NCBI RefSeq assembly: GCF_010093205.1
Contig: NZ_PDWN01000001.1
Location: forward strand, 1-64,000
Direction of reading: 5' to 3'
From: Pseudoxanthomonas daejeonensis
GTDB lineage: Bacteria; Pseudomonadota; Gammaproteobacteria; Xanthomonadales; Xanthomonadaceae
Length of the DNA: 64,000 nucleotides
How positions within the stretch are numbered: the stretch's first letter is position 1; each line of letters begins with the position of its first letter. The notes beneath the pieces were generated by a model. It was not told where the DNA came from. It ran no database searches and was given only the letters and a program-made list of their open reading frames with translations. Shown piece after piece: positions 35,124-43,706 of the stretch. Made by a program: the position numbers and the translations under genes.

Positions 35124-37265
35124 TCACTTCCTGCTGTCCTTGGCCGCGGCTGGCGCGGCGCCGCCCGACAGCCGTTCCCACAGGAAGCTGTACGCCAGTG
35201 CCGACATGTGCGCGGCCTGGGCGTTGTTGGCCGCGCCGCCGTGGCCACCTTCGATGTTCTCGTAGTAGGTCACGTCCTTGCCGGCCTCGATCATCTTCGC
35301 CGCCATCTTGCGCGCGTGGCCGGGGTGGACGCGGTCATCGCGGGTGGAGGTGAGGAAGATCACCGGCGGATACTGCTTGCCGGCATCGAACAGGTGGTAC
35401 GGCGAGAAGGTCTTGATGAACTCCCAGTCGGCGGTGTCCGGATTGCCGTACTCGGCCATCCACGACGCGCCGGCAAGCAGCTTGTTGTAGCGCTTCATGT
35501 CCAGCAGGGGCACCTGCACCACGACCGCGCCGAACAGCTCCGGGTACTGGGTCAGCATGTTGCCGGTGAGCAGGCCGCCATTGCTGCCGCCCTGCACGCC
35601 CAGGTGCGCAGGCGAGGTGATCCGGCGCTTGACCAGGTCCTGGGCCACCGCGGCGAAGTCCTCGTAGGCCTTGTGCCGGTTGGCCTTGAGCGCCGCCTGG
35701 TGCCAGCGCGGGCCGTACTCGCCGCCACCGCGGATGTTGGCCACCACGTACACGCCGCCCTTGTCCAGCCACGCGCGACCGAGGCCGCCCGAGTAGCCCG
35801 GCGTCATCGAAATCTCGAAACCGCCGTAGCCGTAAAGCAGGGTCGGGTTGGTGCCGTCCAGTTCGAGGTCCTTTGGACGGACCAGGAAGTACGGCACCTG
35901 CGTACCGTCCTTCGAGGTGGCGAAATGCTGCTCCACCACGTCGCGGCTGGCATCGAAGAAGGCCGGCATGGCCTTCAGTGCCTGCGGCGGCGTGGCCGGC
36001 GCCGATGCGTCGGCGAGCAGCAGCGTGGTCGGGGTGAGGTACCCGGTGGTGGTCACCCACAGCAGGTCGCTCTCGTCGGCGTCCACAGCGCCCACGCTGG
36101 TGGTGCCGATCTCGTCGGCGCCGATCCTGAGCGGCTGCGACGTCCAGCCGTCCTCGCCGTGGGTCAGCACGCTGACGCGGTTCTTGACGTCGTCGAGCAC
36201 GTTGAGCACGACGTGGTTGCGGGTGATCGTCGCGCTGGCCAGCGAGGTGCGCTCGCTGGGCTCGAACAGCACGTCGAACTCGCGCTTGCCGGCGATGAAT
36301 CCGTCGAAGTCGGCGACGATGAACGAGCCGGCCTTGTAGGTCTTGCCGCCGACGGTCCAGGGCTCGCGCAGTTCCAGTCCCAGCCACTGCCGCTGCACCG
36401 ACTTCTGCGCCGAATTGGGTACGTCGACCTTGACCAGTTCGCCGCCCTTGCCGAGCAGGTACAGCTCGTCGTTGTAGAACGCCAGCGTACGGGTGACGAA
36501 GTCGCGCTGGTAACCCGGCGTGTCGTCGTGGCCGGCGGCGATGTACATGTCGTCGGCCTTGCCTTCGTACACGACCTGCGCCGACGCCAGCGGGGTGCCG
36601 CGCTTCCAGCGCTTGACCACGCGCGGGTAGCCCGACTCGGTCATCGTGCCGGCGCCGAAATCGGTGTAGACGTAGACGTTGTCCTGGTCGATCCAGCCCA
36701 GCCCGCCCTTGGCCTCCGGGCGGAAGAAGCCGTTTTCGACCCAGGCCTTCTTCGACACGTCGAACTCGCGGGTCACGTCGGCGTCGGCGCCACCGCGCGA
36801 CAGCGCGACCAGGCAACGCTCATAGGCAGGACGCAGGCAGTCGGCGCCGTGCCAGACCCAGTTCTCGCCTTCGGCCTTGTTCAGGGCGTCCAGGTCGATG
36901 ATGGTTTCCCACGCCGGGTTCGGCTTGCGGTATTCCTCCAGCGTGGTCCGGCGCCAGATGCCTCGCTCGTGGTTCTTGTCCTTCCAGAAGTTGTAGTACC
37001 ACCGGCCGATCTTCTGCACGCCGGGGATCTTGGCGTCCGAATCGAGCACTTCGCGGATGCCCGCCTCCATCTGCTTGAACCCGGGCGTCGTTGCCAGTGC
37101 GGCATCGGTCTTCGCGTTCTGGGCGCGGACCCAGGCCAGCTGCTTGTCGCCGGTGACATCCTCTAGCCACTGGTGGGGGTCGGTGGCCACGGCAGGCTCC
37201 TGGGCATGGGCCGCACCGGCGGCGATGAGGCTTGCGAAGAGGCAAGCCTGGGTAAAACGGGACAT
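35124..37265 (-). CDS. Prolyl oligopeptidase family S9A peptidase
   Basis: 713 residues with a signal peptide (ACLFASLIAAGAAHAQ), propeller domain and alpha/beta hydrolase domain. Catalytic Ser561 is in GGSNGG, the Asp in TSTRDDRVHPGH, and His675 in EGGHGG. NIRGGGEYGPRWHQA and the DPHQWLEDVTGDKQLAWV start are typical of bacterial prolyl oligopeptidases. ATG at 37265 gives the correct signal peptide; the frame continues upstream without similarity. It is followed 131 bases later by the oligopeptidase B-like gene, so both may be expressed together. Confidence 0.93.
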   Translation of the reverse strand: MSRFTQACLFASLIAAGAAHAQEPAVATDPHQWLEDVTGDKQLAWVRAQNAKTDAALATTPGFKQMEAGIREVLDSDAKIPGVQKIGRWYYNFWKDKNHERGIWRRTTLEEYRKPNPAWETIIDLDALNKAEGENWVWHGADCLRPAYERCLVALSRGGADADVTREFDVSKKAWVENGFFRPEAKGGLGWIDQDNVYVYTDFGAGTMTESGYPRVVKRWKRGTPLASAQVVYEGKADDMYIAAGHDDTPGYQRDFVTRTLAFYNDELYLLGKGGELVKVDVPNSAQKSVQRQWLGLELREPWTVGGKTYKAGSFIVADFDGFIAGKREFDVLFEPSERTSLASATITRNHVVLNVLDDVKNRVSVLTHGEDGWTSQPLRIGADEIGTTSVGAVDADESDLLWVTTTGYLTPTTLLLADASAPATPPQALKAMPAFFDASRDVVEQHFATSKDGTQVPYFLVRPKDLELDGTNPTLLYGYGGFEISMTPGYSGGLGRAWLDKGGVYVVANIRGGGEYGPRWHQAALKANRHKAYEDFAAVAQDLVKRRITSPAHLGVQGGSNGGLLTGNMLTQYPELFGAVVVQVPLLDMKRYNKLLAGASWMAEYGNPDTADWEFIKTFSPYHLFDAGKQYPPVIFLTSTRDDRVHPGHARKMAAKMIEAGKDVTYYENIEGGHGGAANNAQAAHMSALAYSFLWERLSGGAAPAAAKDSRK

Positions 37266-37390
37266 CAAGCGGCTCCGGGTCTGGAAATACAGACCCGGGA
37301 CGCTAGCACAGCACCCGCGGCCCGCCCCCTGCCGATGGTCAGGACGGGCGCCCGCACCCGCACCCCGCCAGCGGGTGCCGCCAAGCCCGA

Positions 37391-37744
37391 TCAGCCCACC
37401 AGCGCGTGGTCCGGCGGCGACGCAGGGCGGCGCGAGGCCGCACCCGCGACGATCCTGCGCCGCGCCTGCCGGCGCCCGCGACGCCGCGATGCCGAGCCCG
37501 CGGTCCGCAGCCCCTGCGGCAGTCGGAACCGGTGCAGGGCCCACCAGGCCCCCGCCGGCATCGCGACCAGCCACATCGGCCACCAGCCCAGCCATGCGCT
37601 GGACCCGCGCAGTGCGGGAAACAGGATCACGGCCAGCAGGCCAGCGACCAGCCAGTGCCGCAGCAACCGGTCCAGGACCGGGTCCGGGCGGGTCGCGGAC
37701 AGATACAGGGCGAAGACGGCGTGCGTGGGCGACCAGGTCGGCAT
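37391..37744 (-). CDS. Hypothetical membrane protein
   Basis: 117 residues. Two or three hydrophobic segments at about 28-43 (HWLVAGLLAVILFPAL) and 50-68 (AWLGWWPMWLVAMPAGAWWAL), then a very basic Arg-rich tail. The ATG at 37744 has GAGGAA nine bases upstream. I do not recognise a named family. It may be transcribed with the downstream peptidase genes, 125 bases away. Probably real; function unknown. Confidence 0.65.
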   Translation of the reverse strand: MPTWSPTHAVFALYLSATRPDPVLDRLLRHWLVAGLLAVILFPALRGSSAWLGWWPMWLVAMPAGAWWALHRFRLPQGLRTAGSASRRRGRRQARRRIVAGAASRRPASPPDHALVG

Positions 37745-38048
37745 GGCGGCGGTTCCTCGGGTTGGGATCCGCAGCCTGCGCCGGGGGCATCTCAGGGGCT
37801 GCGACCGTCGTCATTGGACCGGTGCTCCGCGCCGATACCCCGGCACCGCTGTCCGCCTGCGCCTGCTCTCGTAGCGCGGGGTTTACCCCGCTACCCCTTG
37901 GGCGCGCCGGAAGAGAGCAGCGGGGCAAGTCCCGCGCTACGAAACACGGCGTCGCGGAAGCGGGACGGCTTCGAAGGGCCCGGGCATCGCCCCGTCCGGA
38001 GCCGATGCGGATAGGCCTGGCCGTTGCCTGCAGCGCCTGCCGCGGCCG
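37745..38048. other. Intergenic region with one palindrome
   Basis: 304 bases between the small membrane protein gene and the WYL regulator gene, both minus strand. Apart from the ribosome site at its left edge and the palindrome at 37870-37941, nothing was seen. The promoter of the small gene should lie here. Confidence 0.6.
37870..37941. repeat. Palindromic element of the CGTAGCGCGGG type
   Basis: Perfect 11-bp arms CGTAGCGCGGG (37870-37880) and CCCGCGCTACG (37931-37941), with inner GGGG/CCCC pairs and a second GTAGCG...CGCTAC pairing inside the left half. It differs in sequence from the GTAGGAGCGG family elsewhere in the window, so it is a second class of dispersed palindrome. Confidence 0.8.
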
Positions 38049-39017
38049 CTAGCGGTCGTACTGCGACAGCGCCAGTGAAAGCAGCGACTTGGCCTGCTCG
38101 CGCAGCATCGGTGGCTCGATGATCTCCGCGTCGCCGCCGTAATGGAGCACATCCATCAGCAGCTCGCGCGACACGCTGTAGGGAATCTTCAGTTCGTAGC
38201 GGCCATCGGCCAGGAAGCGGCCCTGCTGCTTGGAATGCCAGTGTTCGTCGGCGACCCAGCGCGCGACCTTGGGACTGAACACGATCGTCGCCCAGCCCTT
38301 GGGCTCGCCGGAGAAGATGCCGTAGCTGGACGCCAGGTGCTGGTCCAGCACCTCGTTGTCCACGTCCTGGGCGACGTCGTCGAGCAGGCGCGCCTGGACC
38401 ACGCGGTCCACGGCGAAGCTGCGCAGTGCGTCGCGTTCGTGGTCCCAGGCATCGAGGTACCAGTTGTCGCGGTAATGGGTGATCCGCTGTGGCGAGACCT
38501 TGCGGCGGGTGGTCTCGTCGGTGGAGCGGGCGCGGTATTCGAAGGCGATCCGGCGCCGCTCCAGCACCGCCGAGGCGACGGCCCGGAAGCTGTTCTCGTC
38601 CAGGCGGCGGCCGCGGTGCGGGATCACGCGCACGCGCTCCACCGGCCACTGGCTGGCGCCCGCCTGCGCGGCGAGCAGGCCCTCGATCCGCTGCTGCAAC
38701 GGTGCCAGCACGGTCGACAGCACGCCGCCACCGGTGCGGCGCAGCAACTGCTGCGAGGCGAGCAACGCGTAGAGCTCTTCGGAACTGAGCCACAGGCCGG
38801 GCAGTTCGAAGCGGTCGCTCTCCGCGGCGACGTAACGGAAACCCGCTTCGCCGTCGCCTTCGATCGGCGCCATCAGCGCATCGCGCAGGAACGCCAGGTC
38901 GCGATAGACGGTGGCGCGCGAGCAGCCCAGTTCTTCCTGCAGCCGCGGCACCGTGACCGGATAGCGCGCGGCCTTGAGGATGCGATGCAGCGCGTTGATG
39001 CGTTCGTAGCGGTCCAT
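38049..39017 (-). CDS. WYL-domain transcriptional regulator (YafY type)
   Basis: 322 residues: an N-terminal HTH_11 winged helix (YERINALHRILK, QEELGCSRATVYRDLAFL) and a WYL domain at about 140-220 with HYRDNWYLDAWDHE, then a C-terminal WCX-like region. Such proteins bind DNA and may sense nucleotides or nucleic acid. Some control phage-defence islands, but here the neighbours are housekeeping genes. The target is unknown; it is divergent from the membrane protein gene at 39181, 163 bases away, which is the best candidate. Confidence 0.9.
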   Translation of the reverse strand: MDRYERINALHRILKAARYPVTVPRLQEELGCSRATVYRDLAFLRDALMAPIEGDGEAGFRYVAAESDRFELPGLWLSSEELYALLASQQLLRRTGGGVLSTVLAPLQQRIEGLLAAQAGASQWPVERVRVIPHRGRRLDENSFRAVASAVLERRRIAFEYRARSTDETTRRKVSPQRITHYRDNWYLDAWDHERDALRSFAVDRVVQARLLDDVAQDVDNEVLDQHLASSYGIFSGEPKGWATIVFSPKVARWVADEHWHSKQQGRFLADGRYELKIPYSVSRELLMDVLHYGGDAEIIEPPMLREQAKSLLSLALSQYDR

Positions 39018-39180
39018 GGCGCCGATTATGGCGCGTCTGGCGCGACTCCGGCGGCCGGGCGACCGGCGTTGCCGAACTGCCGACCGGCGCCCCGGACCGC
39101 GGCGCGCCGCGATGGCAGAATCGGCCAGGCGGGGAAGTACTGCACATCAGGTGGCCAGGCCACCGATCCGGGGAGAAACC

Positions 39181-39987
39181 ATGGAATCCAGCCTTCACGA
39201 GCGCGCGCCCCATGATCCGGGGGCACGGGCGACGACGACACTGCAGGCGCGCCTGCGCCCCTGGCTGGGCGCGCTGTGCGATGCCGGCTGCGGGCTGGTG
39301 CTCTGGGTGGCCCTGAGCAGCGCGCTGCTGCTCGGCGCCAGCGGCACCCTGCGCAAGCTGGTCGACCTGCAGGTCTGGGGCCTGGGCCTGGGCGTGCTGC
39401 TGGCCGCCGCCGGCTTCGGCCTGCTCTGGCCGCGCCCGACGGCGCCGGGGCGCTGGTGGATCAGGACGGTCACCGCGCTGGCGCTGGTCGCTGCCAGCGG
39501 CGTCGCGCTGGCCGGGCTGCATCTGCAACCGCAACCGGACCCGGCGTTCCTCGCGCTGTGCGCCCTGCTCGCCTGCATCGGCGCGCTGGCCACGGTCGCC
39601 GGCCTGTCGATGCTGGAGGGCGGCCAGGCCGGGCTGCTGCTGCCGACCCGCCTGGCGCTGTCCCTGCTGAGCGGGGCGACGCTGCTGTTCGCACTGATCG
39701 CACTGCGCTGGCCGGGGCCGATCATGGCCGCCGGTCCGGTGCCTTCACTGCTGTTGCTGGTGCTGGTGGCCGTCGCGATGGTGGTGGCCAGCTGGATGGC
39801 GCAGGGAGGCCTGCGCGCATGGACACGGCACCGCGGCCGCTGGCTGGTGCTGGGCCTGCTGGCGATCCTGCCGTTGCTGGCCGCCGCCCTGCTCTACCTG
39901 CAGCCCGGCTGGGCCCGCGTGCTGTGGCCGCTGGTCGCGCTGTCAGTGCTGGCCGGTGCGGTGATCGAACGCCTGCAGGTGCGATGA
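39181..39987 (+). CDS. Unrecognised polytopic membrane protein
   Basis: 268 residues with about eight hydrophobic segments after a soluble N-terminus of 33 residues. Length and helix count resemble DmsC-type anchor subunits, but no ligands, motif or catalytic partner genes support that, so I do not assign a function. Segments such as LLLLVLVAVAMVVASWMA and WLVLGLLAILPLLAAALLYL are typical membrane helices. It is divergent from the WYL regulator and converges on hemC. Confidence 0.8.
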   Translation: MESSLHERAPHDPGARATTTLQARLRPWLGALCDAGCGLVLWVALSSALLLGASGTLRKLVDLQVWGLGLGVLLAAAGFGLLWPRPTAPGRWWIRTVTALALVAASGVALAGLHLQPQPDPAFLALCALLACIGALATVAGLSMLEGGQAGLLLPTRLALSLLSGATLLFALIALRWPGPIMAAGPVPSLLLLVLVAVAMVVASWMAQGGLRAWTRHRGRWLVLGLLAILPLLAAALLYLQPGWARVLWPLVALSVLAGAVIERLQVR

Positions 39988-40045
39988 GCGCGGCGGCGTC
40001 GGAAGCGCAACGGTCCGCATCCTGCTGCAACGGGGACTGCCCCCG

Positions 40046-40135
40046 GCAGGAGCGTGCTACCGCGACACCGAAGCCGATGGGGCACGTGCTGGGGCCCGCA
40101 TTCCCGACGCCCCTGTCGCGGTCACCCGCTCCTGC
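40046..40135. repeat. Diverged dispersed palindrome
   Basis: Arms GCAGGAGCG...CGCGACA (40046-40068) and TGTCGCG...CGCTCCTGC (40114-40135) are the same family as at 22906 but with differing cores. It lies between the convergent stops of the membrane protein gene and hemC, where it could also serve as a shared terminator. Confidence 0.75.
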
Positions 40136-40157
40136 AGAGTCCGGATCCCCCCCGCAA

Positions 40158-41069
40158 TCAGCCGAGGAAACGCCCCGCGCCCTGCGCCAGCAGGTCAGCG
40201 GCGACGGCCTTGCCCAGGGCCTGCGGTTGCGCGGCGACGCCTTCGGCCTGCGCCTGCACGCCGCTGCCGTCGGCGGCCGATCCGACCCAGGCGCGCAGCT
40301 GCAGGCGATCGCCGTCGAGTTCAGCGTAAGCGGCCACCGGCACATGGCAGCTTCCGTGCAGGGCGCGATTGAGCGCCCGCTCCGCTTCGATGCGGATCCG
40401 CGTGGGTCCGTGTTCGAGCGCCGCCACCAGCGAAGCGACACGTGCGTCGCCATCGCGCGTCTCCACCGCCACCACCGCCTGCGCCGGGGCCGGCAACCAG
40501 TCCGGCGGCGCGAGCCGGGCACGGATGCGCGCATCCAGTCCCAGGCGCTGCAGGCCGGCGCAGGCCAGGACGATGGCGTCGTATTCGCCCGCGTCCAGCT
40601 TGGCCAGGCGCGTGTTGACGTTGCCGCGCAGGTCGCGCAGGAGCAGGTCCGGCCTGCGTGCGCGCAGTTGCGCCTGGCGTCGCAGCGAGGAGGTGCCGAC
40701 CACCGCGCCCTGCGGCAATGCCTCGATGCCGTCGAAGGTATTGCTGACGAAGGCGTCCGCCGGATCGGCGCGCTCGAGCACGGCCGGCAGCTCGAAGCCC
40801 GGCTCCAGTTCCATCGGCACGTCCTTGAGCGAATGCACCGCGCAGTCCGCTTCGTCGCGCTGCATGGCCAGTTCGAGTTCTTTCAGGAACAGGCCCTTGC
40901 CACCGATCGCCGCCAGCGAACGGTCCAGCTGCTCGTCGCCACGGGTGCTCATCGGCACCAGCACGACCTCCAGGCCCGGGTGGGCGGCACGCAGGCGGGC
41001 GGCGACGTGTTCGCTCTGCCACAGGGCGAGCGGGCTCTTGCGGGTGGCGATGCGCAGGGGGGTATCCAT
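40158..41069 (-). CDS. hemC: Porphobilinogen deaminase (hydroxymethylbilane synthase)
   Basis: Joins four porphobilinogens into hydroxymethylbilane in haem synthesis. 303 residues from the ATG at 41069. The dipyrromethane cofactor is carried on Cys241 (GSCHVPV; E. coli Cys242), and SLKDVP holds the catalytic Asp. The N-terminus [14 protein letters not shown] is standard. It follows algR, an order also seen in Pseudomonas; hemD, which often comes next, is not here. Confidence 0.98.
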   Translation of the reverse strand: MDTPLRIATRKSPLALWQSEHVAARLRAAHPGLEVVLVPMSTRGDEQLDRSLAAIGGKGLFLKELELAMQRDEADCAVHSLKDVPMELEPGFELPAVLERADPADAFVSNTFDGIEALPQGAVVGTSSLRRQAQLRARRPDLLLRDLRGNVNTRLAKLDAGEYDAIVLACAGLQRLGLDARIRARLAPPDWLPAPAQAVVAVETRDGDARVASLVAALEHGPTRIRIEAERALNRALHGSCHVPVAAYAELDGDRLQLRAWVGSAADGSGVQAQAEGVAAQPQALGKAVAADLLAQGAGRFLG

Positions 41070-41206
41070 GCGCGCATTATCGGGGATCGGGGCCGGATCG
41101 CGGAAACGCCGGGTTTTCCGCGAAAGCGGACGTGGCCGCGCTCGGGCGTCGGGAATACGGAGGCCCGCCGGTGCCGATGCCGCCCGGTCGCGGGGAAGCC
41201 CGCTTC

Positions 41207-41929
41207 CTACAGGTGCCGCAAGGTCTGCCGCAGGAACGGCACGCAGCGGCGGCTGACTTCCAGCGGCATGCCGCCGCTGCGCAGGACCGCATGCACGTGG
41301 CCATCGGTGCCGCGGCGCAGTTCGACCAGTTCCTGGCGGGCAACCAGGCAGTTGCGGTGGATGCGGACGAAGCGGTCGGCGAACTCGTCCTCGAGCGACT
41401 TCAACGATTCCTCGATCAGGTCCTCGCCGCGCGCGTGGTGCACGACCACGTACTTCTCCTCGGCCTGCAGGTAGCGCACCTCGTCGATCGGCACCAGGCG
41501 CAGGCTGCCGCGCAGGCGCGCGCACAGGTGGGTGCGGCGCGCGTCGTCGGCGGACGGGCGCCCGGCAAGGAAGGTGCGCACGCGCTCCAGCGCAGCGGCC
41601 AGCCGCTCCGGCCGCACCGGCTTGACCAGGTAATCGATCGCCGAGGCCTCGAATGCCGACAGCGCATGCGCGTCGTAGGCGGTGCAGAACACCACCGCCG
41701 TCGGCGGGCGGTGCGCGGCGAGCTGCCGCGCGGTCTCCAGCCCGTCGATGCCGGGCATCGCGATATCCAGCAGCACCACGTGCGGCCGGTGCTCGGCGCA
41801 CGCATCGAGCACCTGCTGGCCATCGCCGGCCTCGGCCACCACCTCCACGCCCGATTCGTCGGCGAGCAGCATCCGCAGGCGCTCGCGCGCCATCGGTTCG
41901 TCGTCGGCGATTACCAGCTTCAGACTCAT
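41207..41929 (-). CDS. algR: LytTR response regulator AlgR
   Basis: 240 residues: receiver domain with phosphoacceptor Asp55 (LLDIAMPG), Asp9/Asp10 and Lys103 (YLVKPVRP), then a LytTR DNA-binding domain at about 135-238 ([28 protein letters not shown]). It is directly after the AlgZ-like sensor gene and before hemC, as in Pseudomonas, where AlgR controls type IV pili and exopolysaccharide. The gap to hemC has a hairpin (41099-41122) of unknown role. Confidence 0.94.
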   Translation of the reverse strand: MSLKLVIADDEPMARERLRMLLADESGVEVVAEAGDGQQVLDACAEHRPHVVLLDIAMPGIDGLETARQLAAHRPPTAVVFCTAYDAHALSAFEASAIDYLVKPVRPERLAAALERVRTFLAGRPSADDARRTHLCARLRGSLRLVPIDEVRYLQAEEKYVVVHHARGEDLIEESLKSLEDEFADRFVRIHRNCLVARQELVELRRGTDGHVHAVLRSGGMPLEVSRRCVPFLRQTLRHL

Positions 41930-41942
41930 GCCAGCATCAGGC

Positions 41943-43001
41943 TCATGCGTTCAGGGGCAGCGTGATCTCGCAGGCATAGTAGCCGTCGCTCCAGCCGGAC
42001 GTCACCCGCGCCTGCGGCCCGAAGCGCCAGGCCAGGCGGTGGGCGATGCTGCGCTGGGCGTGGCCGGCGCCCACGTGCAGCGAGGCCAGCGCGCCGGACG
42101 ACGGATCCTGGGGCGATGGCGCCGGGTTGCGCACGCTCAGGTGCAACGCCTGGCCCTCCACCCGCAGCGCGATCGAGACCACGCCGCCTTCCGGCAGGCG
42201 CGAGATGCCGTGCAGCACCGCATTCTCGACCAGCGGTTGCAGGGTCAGGCGCGGCAGGACCAGGTCCCAGGGCAGCGGTTCGCCCTTGTCCCATTCCACG
42301 CGCAGGCGGTCGCCCAGGCGCAGCTGCTCGATCGACAGGTACTGCGTGGCGAGCTCGCACTCGGCAGCCAGGGTCGAATCGCCCTCGCCGGCCCCCAGCG
42401 CAGCGCGGAACAGGTCCGACAGGTCCAGCACCGCGCGCTCGGCGACCACCGGATCGCGGCGCAGCAGGCCGGCGATCAGGTTCATGCTGTTGAACAGGAA
42501 ATGCGGGCGGATCCTCGCCTGCAATGCATCGGCCTCGGCGCGCGCATTGGCCTCGACCTGCGCGGCCCAGCGGTCGCTGACGTAGAAGTGGCGCAGGGCC
42601 AGGGCGACGATCAACGAGGCGACCGCGGCGCTGCCGGTGGTGAAGCGCCAGAAGCCCACGCCCAGCGGCTCGGCGCCCAGCGTGCTGTACAGCGCGTGGA
42701 TCACGCCGGCGCCGGCGAACGCCACCGTCGCCGCAAGCGCCACCGCGGCCAGCGCGCCGACCCGTTGCGGCAAGCGCGAGATCGGCGCACGCAGCTTGCA
42801 CAGCAGCACCGCCATCGCCAGCGACAGCCACAGCGCCAGGCCGCTGGCCGACAGGAAGCGGGCGAGGGTCCAGGTCCGCGCATCGTCCGGCGCCAGCACC
42901 AGCACGACGACGACCAGTTCGGCCAGGCCGAGCATCGCCGCCAGCCGCCGCAGGCGGCACAGGTCCGGCAGCCAGGGCGCTTCGCGGCGCGGATCGCGCA
43001 T
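41943..43001 (-). CDS. algZ: LytS-type sensor histidine kinase AlgZ/FimS
   Basis: 352 residues with four membrane helices (about 22-36, 50-70, 83-103, 122-137) and a His_kinase domain with phosphoacceptor His167 (RPHFLFNSMN). The ATPase N-box is QPLVENAVLHG. The following glycine motifs are degenerate (SSGALASLHVGAGHAQRS), as noted in the AlgZ family, so direct kinase activity cannot be assumed. It precedes algR by 13 bases and starts three bases after the carboxylesterase stop. Confidence 0.93.
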   Translation of the reverse strand: MRDPRREAPWLPDLCRLRRLAAMLGLAELVVVVLVLAPDDARTWTLARFLSASGLALWLSLAMAVLLCKLRAPISRLPQRVGALAAVALAATVAFAGAGVIHALYSTLGAEPLGVGFWRFTTGSAAVASLIVALALRHFYVSDRWAAQVEANARAEADALQARIRPHFLFNSMNLIAGLLRRDPVVAERAVLDLSDLFRAALGAGEGDSTLAAECELATQYLSIEQLRLGDRLRVEWDKGEPLPWDLVLPRLTLQPLVENAVLHGISRLPEGGVVSIALRVEGQALHLSVRNPAPSPQDPSSGALASLHVGAGHAQRSIAHRLAWRFGPQARVTSGWSDGYYACEITLPLNA

Positions 43002-43004
43002 CGG

Positions 43005-43673
43005 TCAGGCCACCAGCCGCCGGTCCAGCCAGTCGCCCAGGTCGGCGATCTCCTGCGCACAGACCTGGTGCGCCATCGGATAGCGGTGCCACTGCACGTC
43101 GAAGCCGACCCGCTCCAGCATCTGCGCGCTGGCCTGGCCGTACTGCACGGGAATCACCGGGTCGCTGTCGCCATGGGCGAAGAACACCGGCTGCGCGACC
43201 GCATTGGCGTGGCGCTGCGCAGCCATCGCCACGCCGCCCGGCAGGTAGGTCGACAGCGCCACCAGTCCGGCGAGCGGCTCGTGCCGGCGCAGGCCCGCGG
43301 CCAGGGTGATCGCCCCACCCTGCGAGAAGCCGGCCAGCAGCACGCGCGACGGCGGAATACCGCGCTCGCCCTCGCGTGCGACCAGCGCTTCGACCTGCGC
43401 CACCGATTCTTCGATGCCGGCGGCCTCGGCGCGCGTGGCGAAGTCCATGCCGACGATGTCGTACCAGGCACGCATGCGCATGCCGCCGTTGATCGTCACC
43501 GGGCGCTCGGGTGCGTGCGGGAAGACGAAACGCAATGCCGGCCAGTGCCTGCGCACCAGCTCTGGCACGATCGGAGCGAAGTCGTTGCCGTCCGCGCCCA
43601 GGCCATGCAGCCACAGCACGGTCCATTCCGGCGCAGCGCCGGTTTCCTGCTCAACGCACTCCAGCAGCGACAT
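43005..43673 (-). CDS. Carboxylesterase / lysophospholipase-like hydrolase
   Basis: 222-residue alpha/beta hydrolase of the carboxylesterase (Abhydrolase_2) family, soluble and without a signal. The catalytic triad is Ser117 (GFSQGG), Asp171 (HGDSDPVIP) and His202 (MAHQV). The N-terminal WLHGLGADGNDF gives the oxyanion region. Substrate probably short-chain esters or acyl-thioesters. It leads into the algZ-algR-hemC run with a three-base gap. Confidence 0.93.
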   Translation of the reverse strand: MSLLECVEQETGAAPEWTVLWLHGLGADGNDFAPIVPELVRRHWPALRFVFPHAPERPVTINGGMRMRAWYDIVGMDFATRAEAAGIEESVAQVEALVAREGERGIPPSRVLLAGFSQGGAITLAAGLRRHEPLAGLVALSTYLPGGVAMAAQRHANAVAQPVFFAHGDSDPVIPVQYGQASAQMLERVGFDVQWHRYPMAHQVCAQEIADLGDWLDRRLVA

Positions 43674-43706
43674 TGCCGACCATCCTTCCCCGTGGGACAG
43701 CCGGCA

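Noticed and set aside
38049-39017. WYL regulator as part of a phage-defence island
   Set aside because: Its neighbours are haem synthesis, peptidase and membrane protein genes; no nuclease, methylase or other defence gene is near.
41099-41122. Hairpin CGCGGAAA/TTTCCGCG between algR and hemC as a terminator
   Set aside because: Only eight pairs and no following T-run on the minus strand; algR and hemC are probably still co-transcribed.
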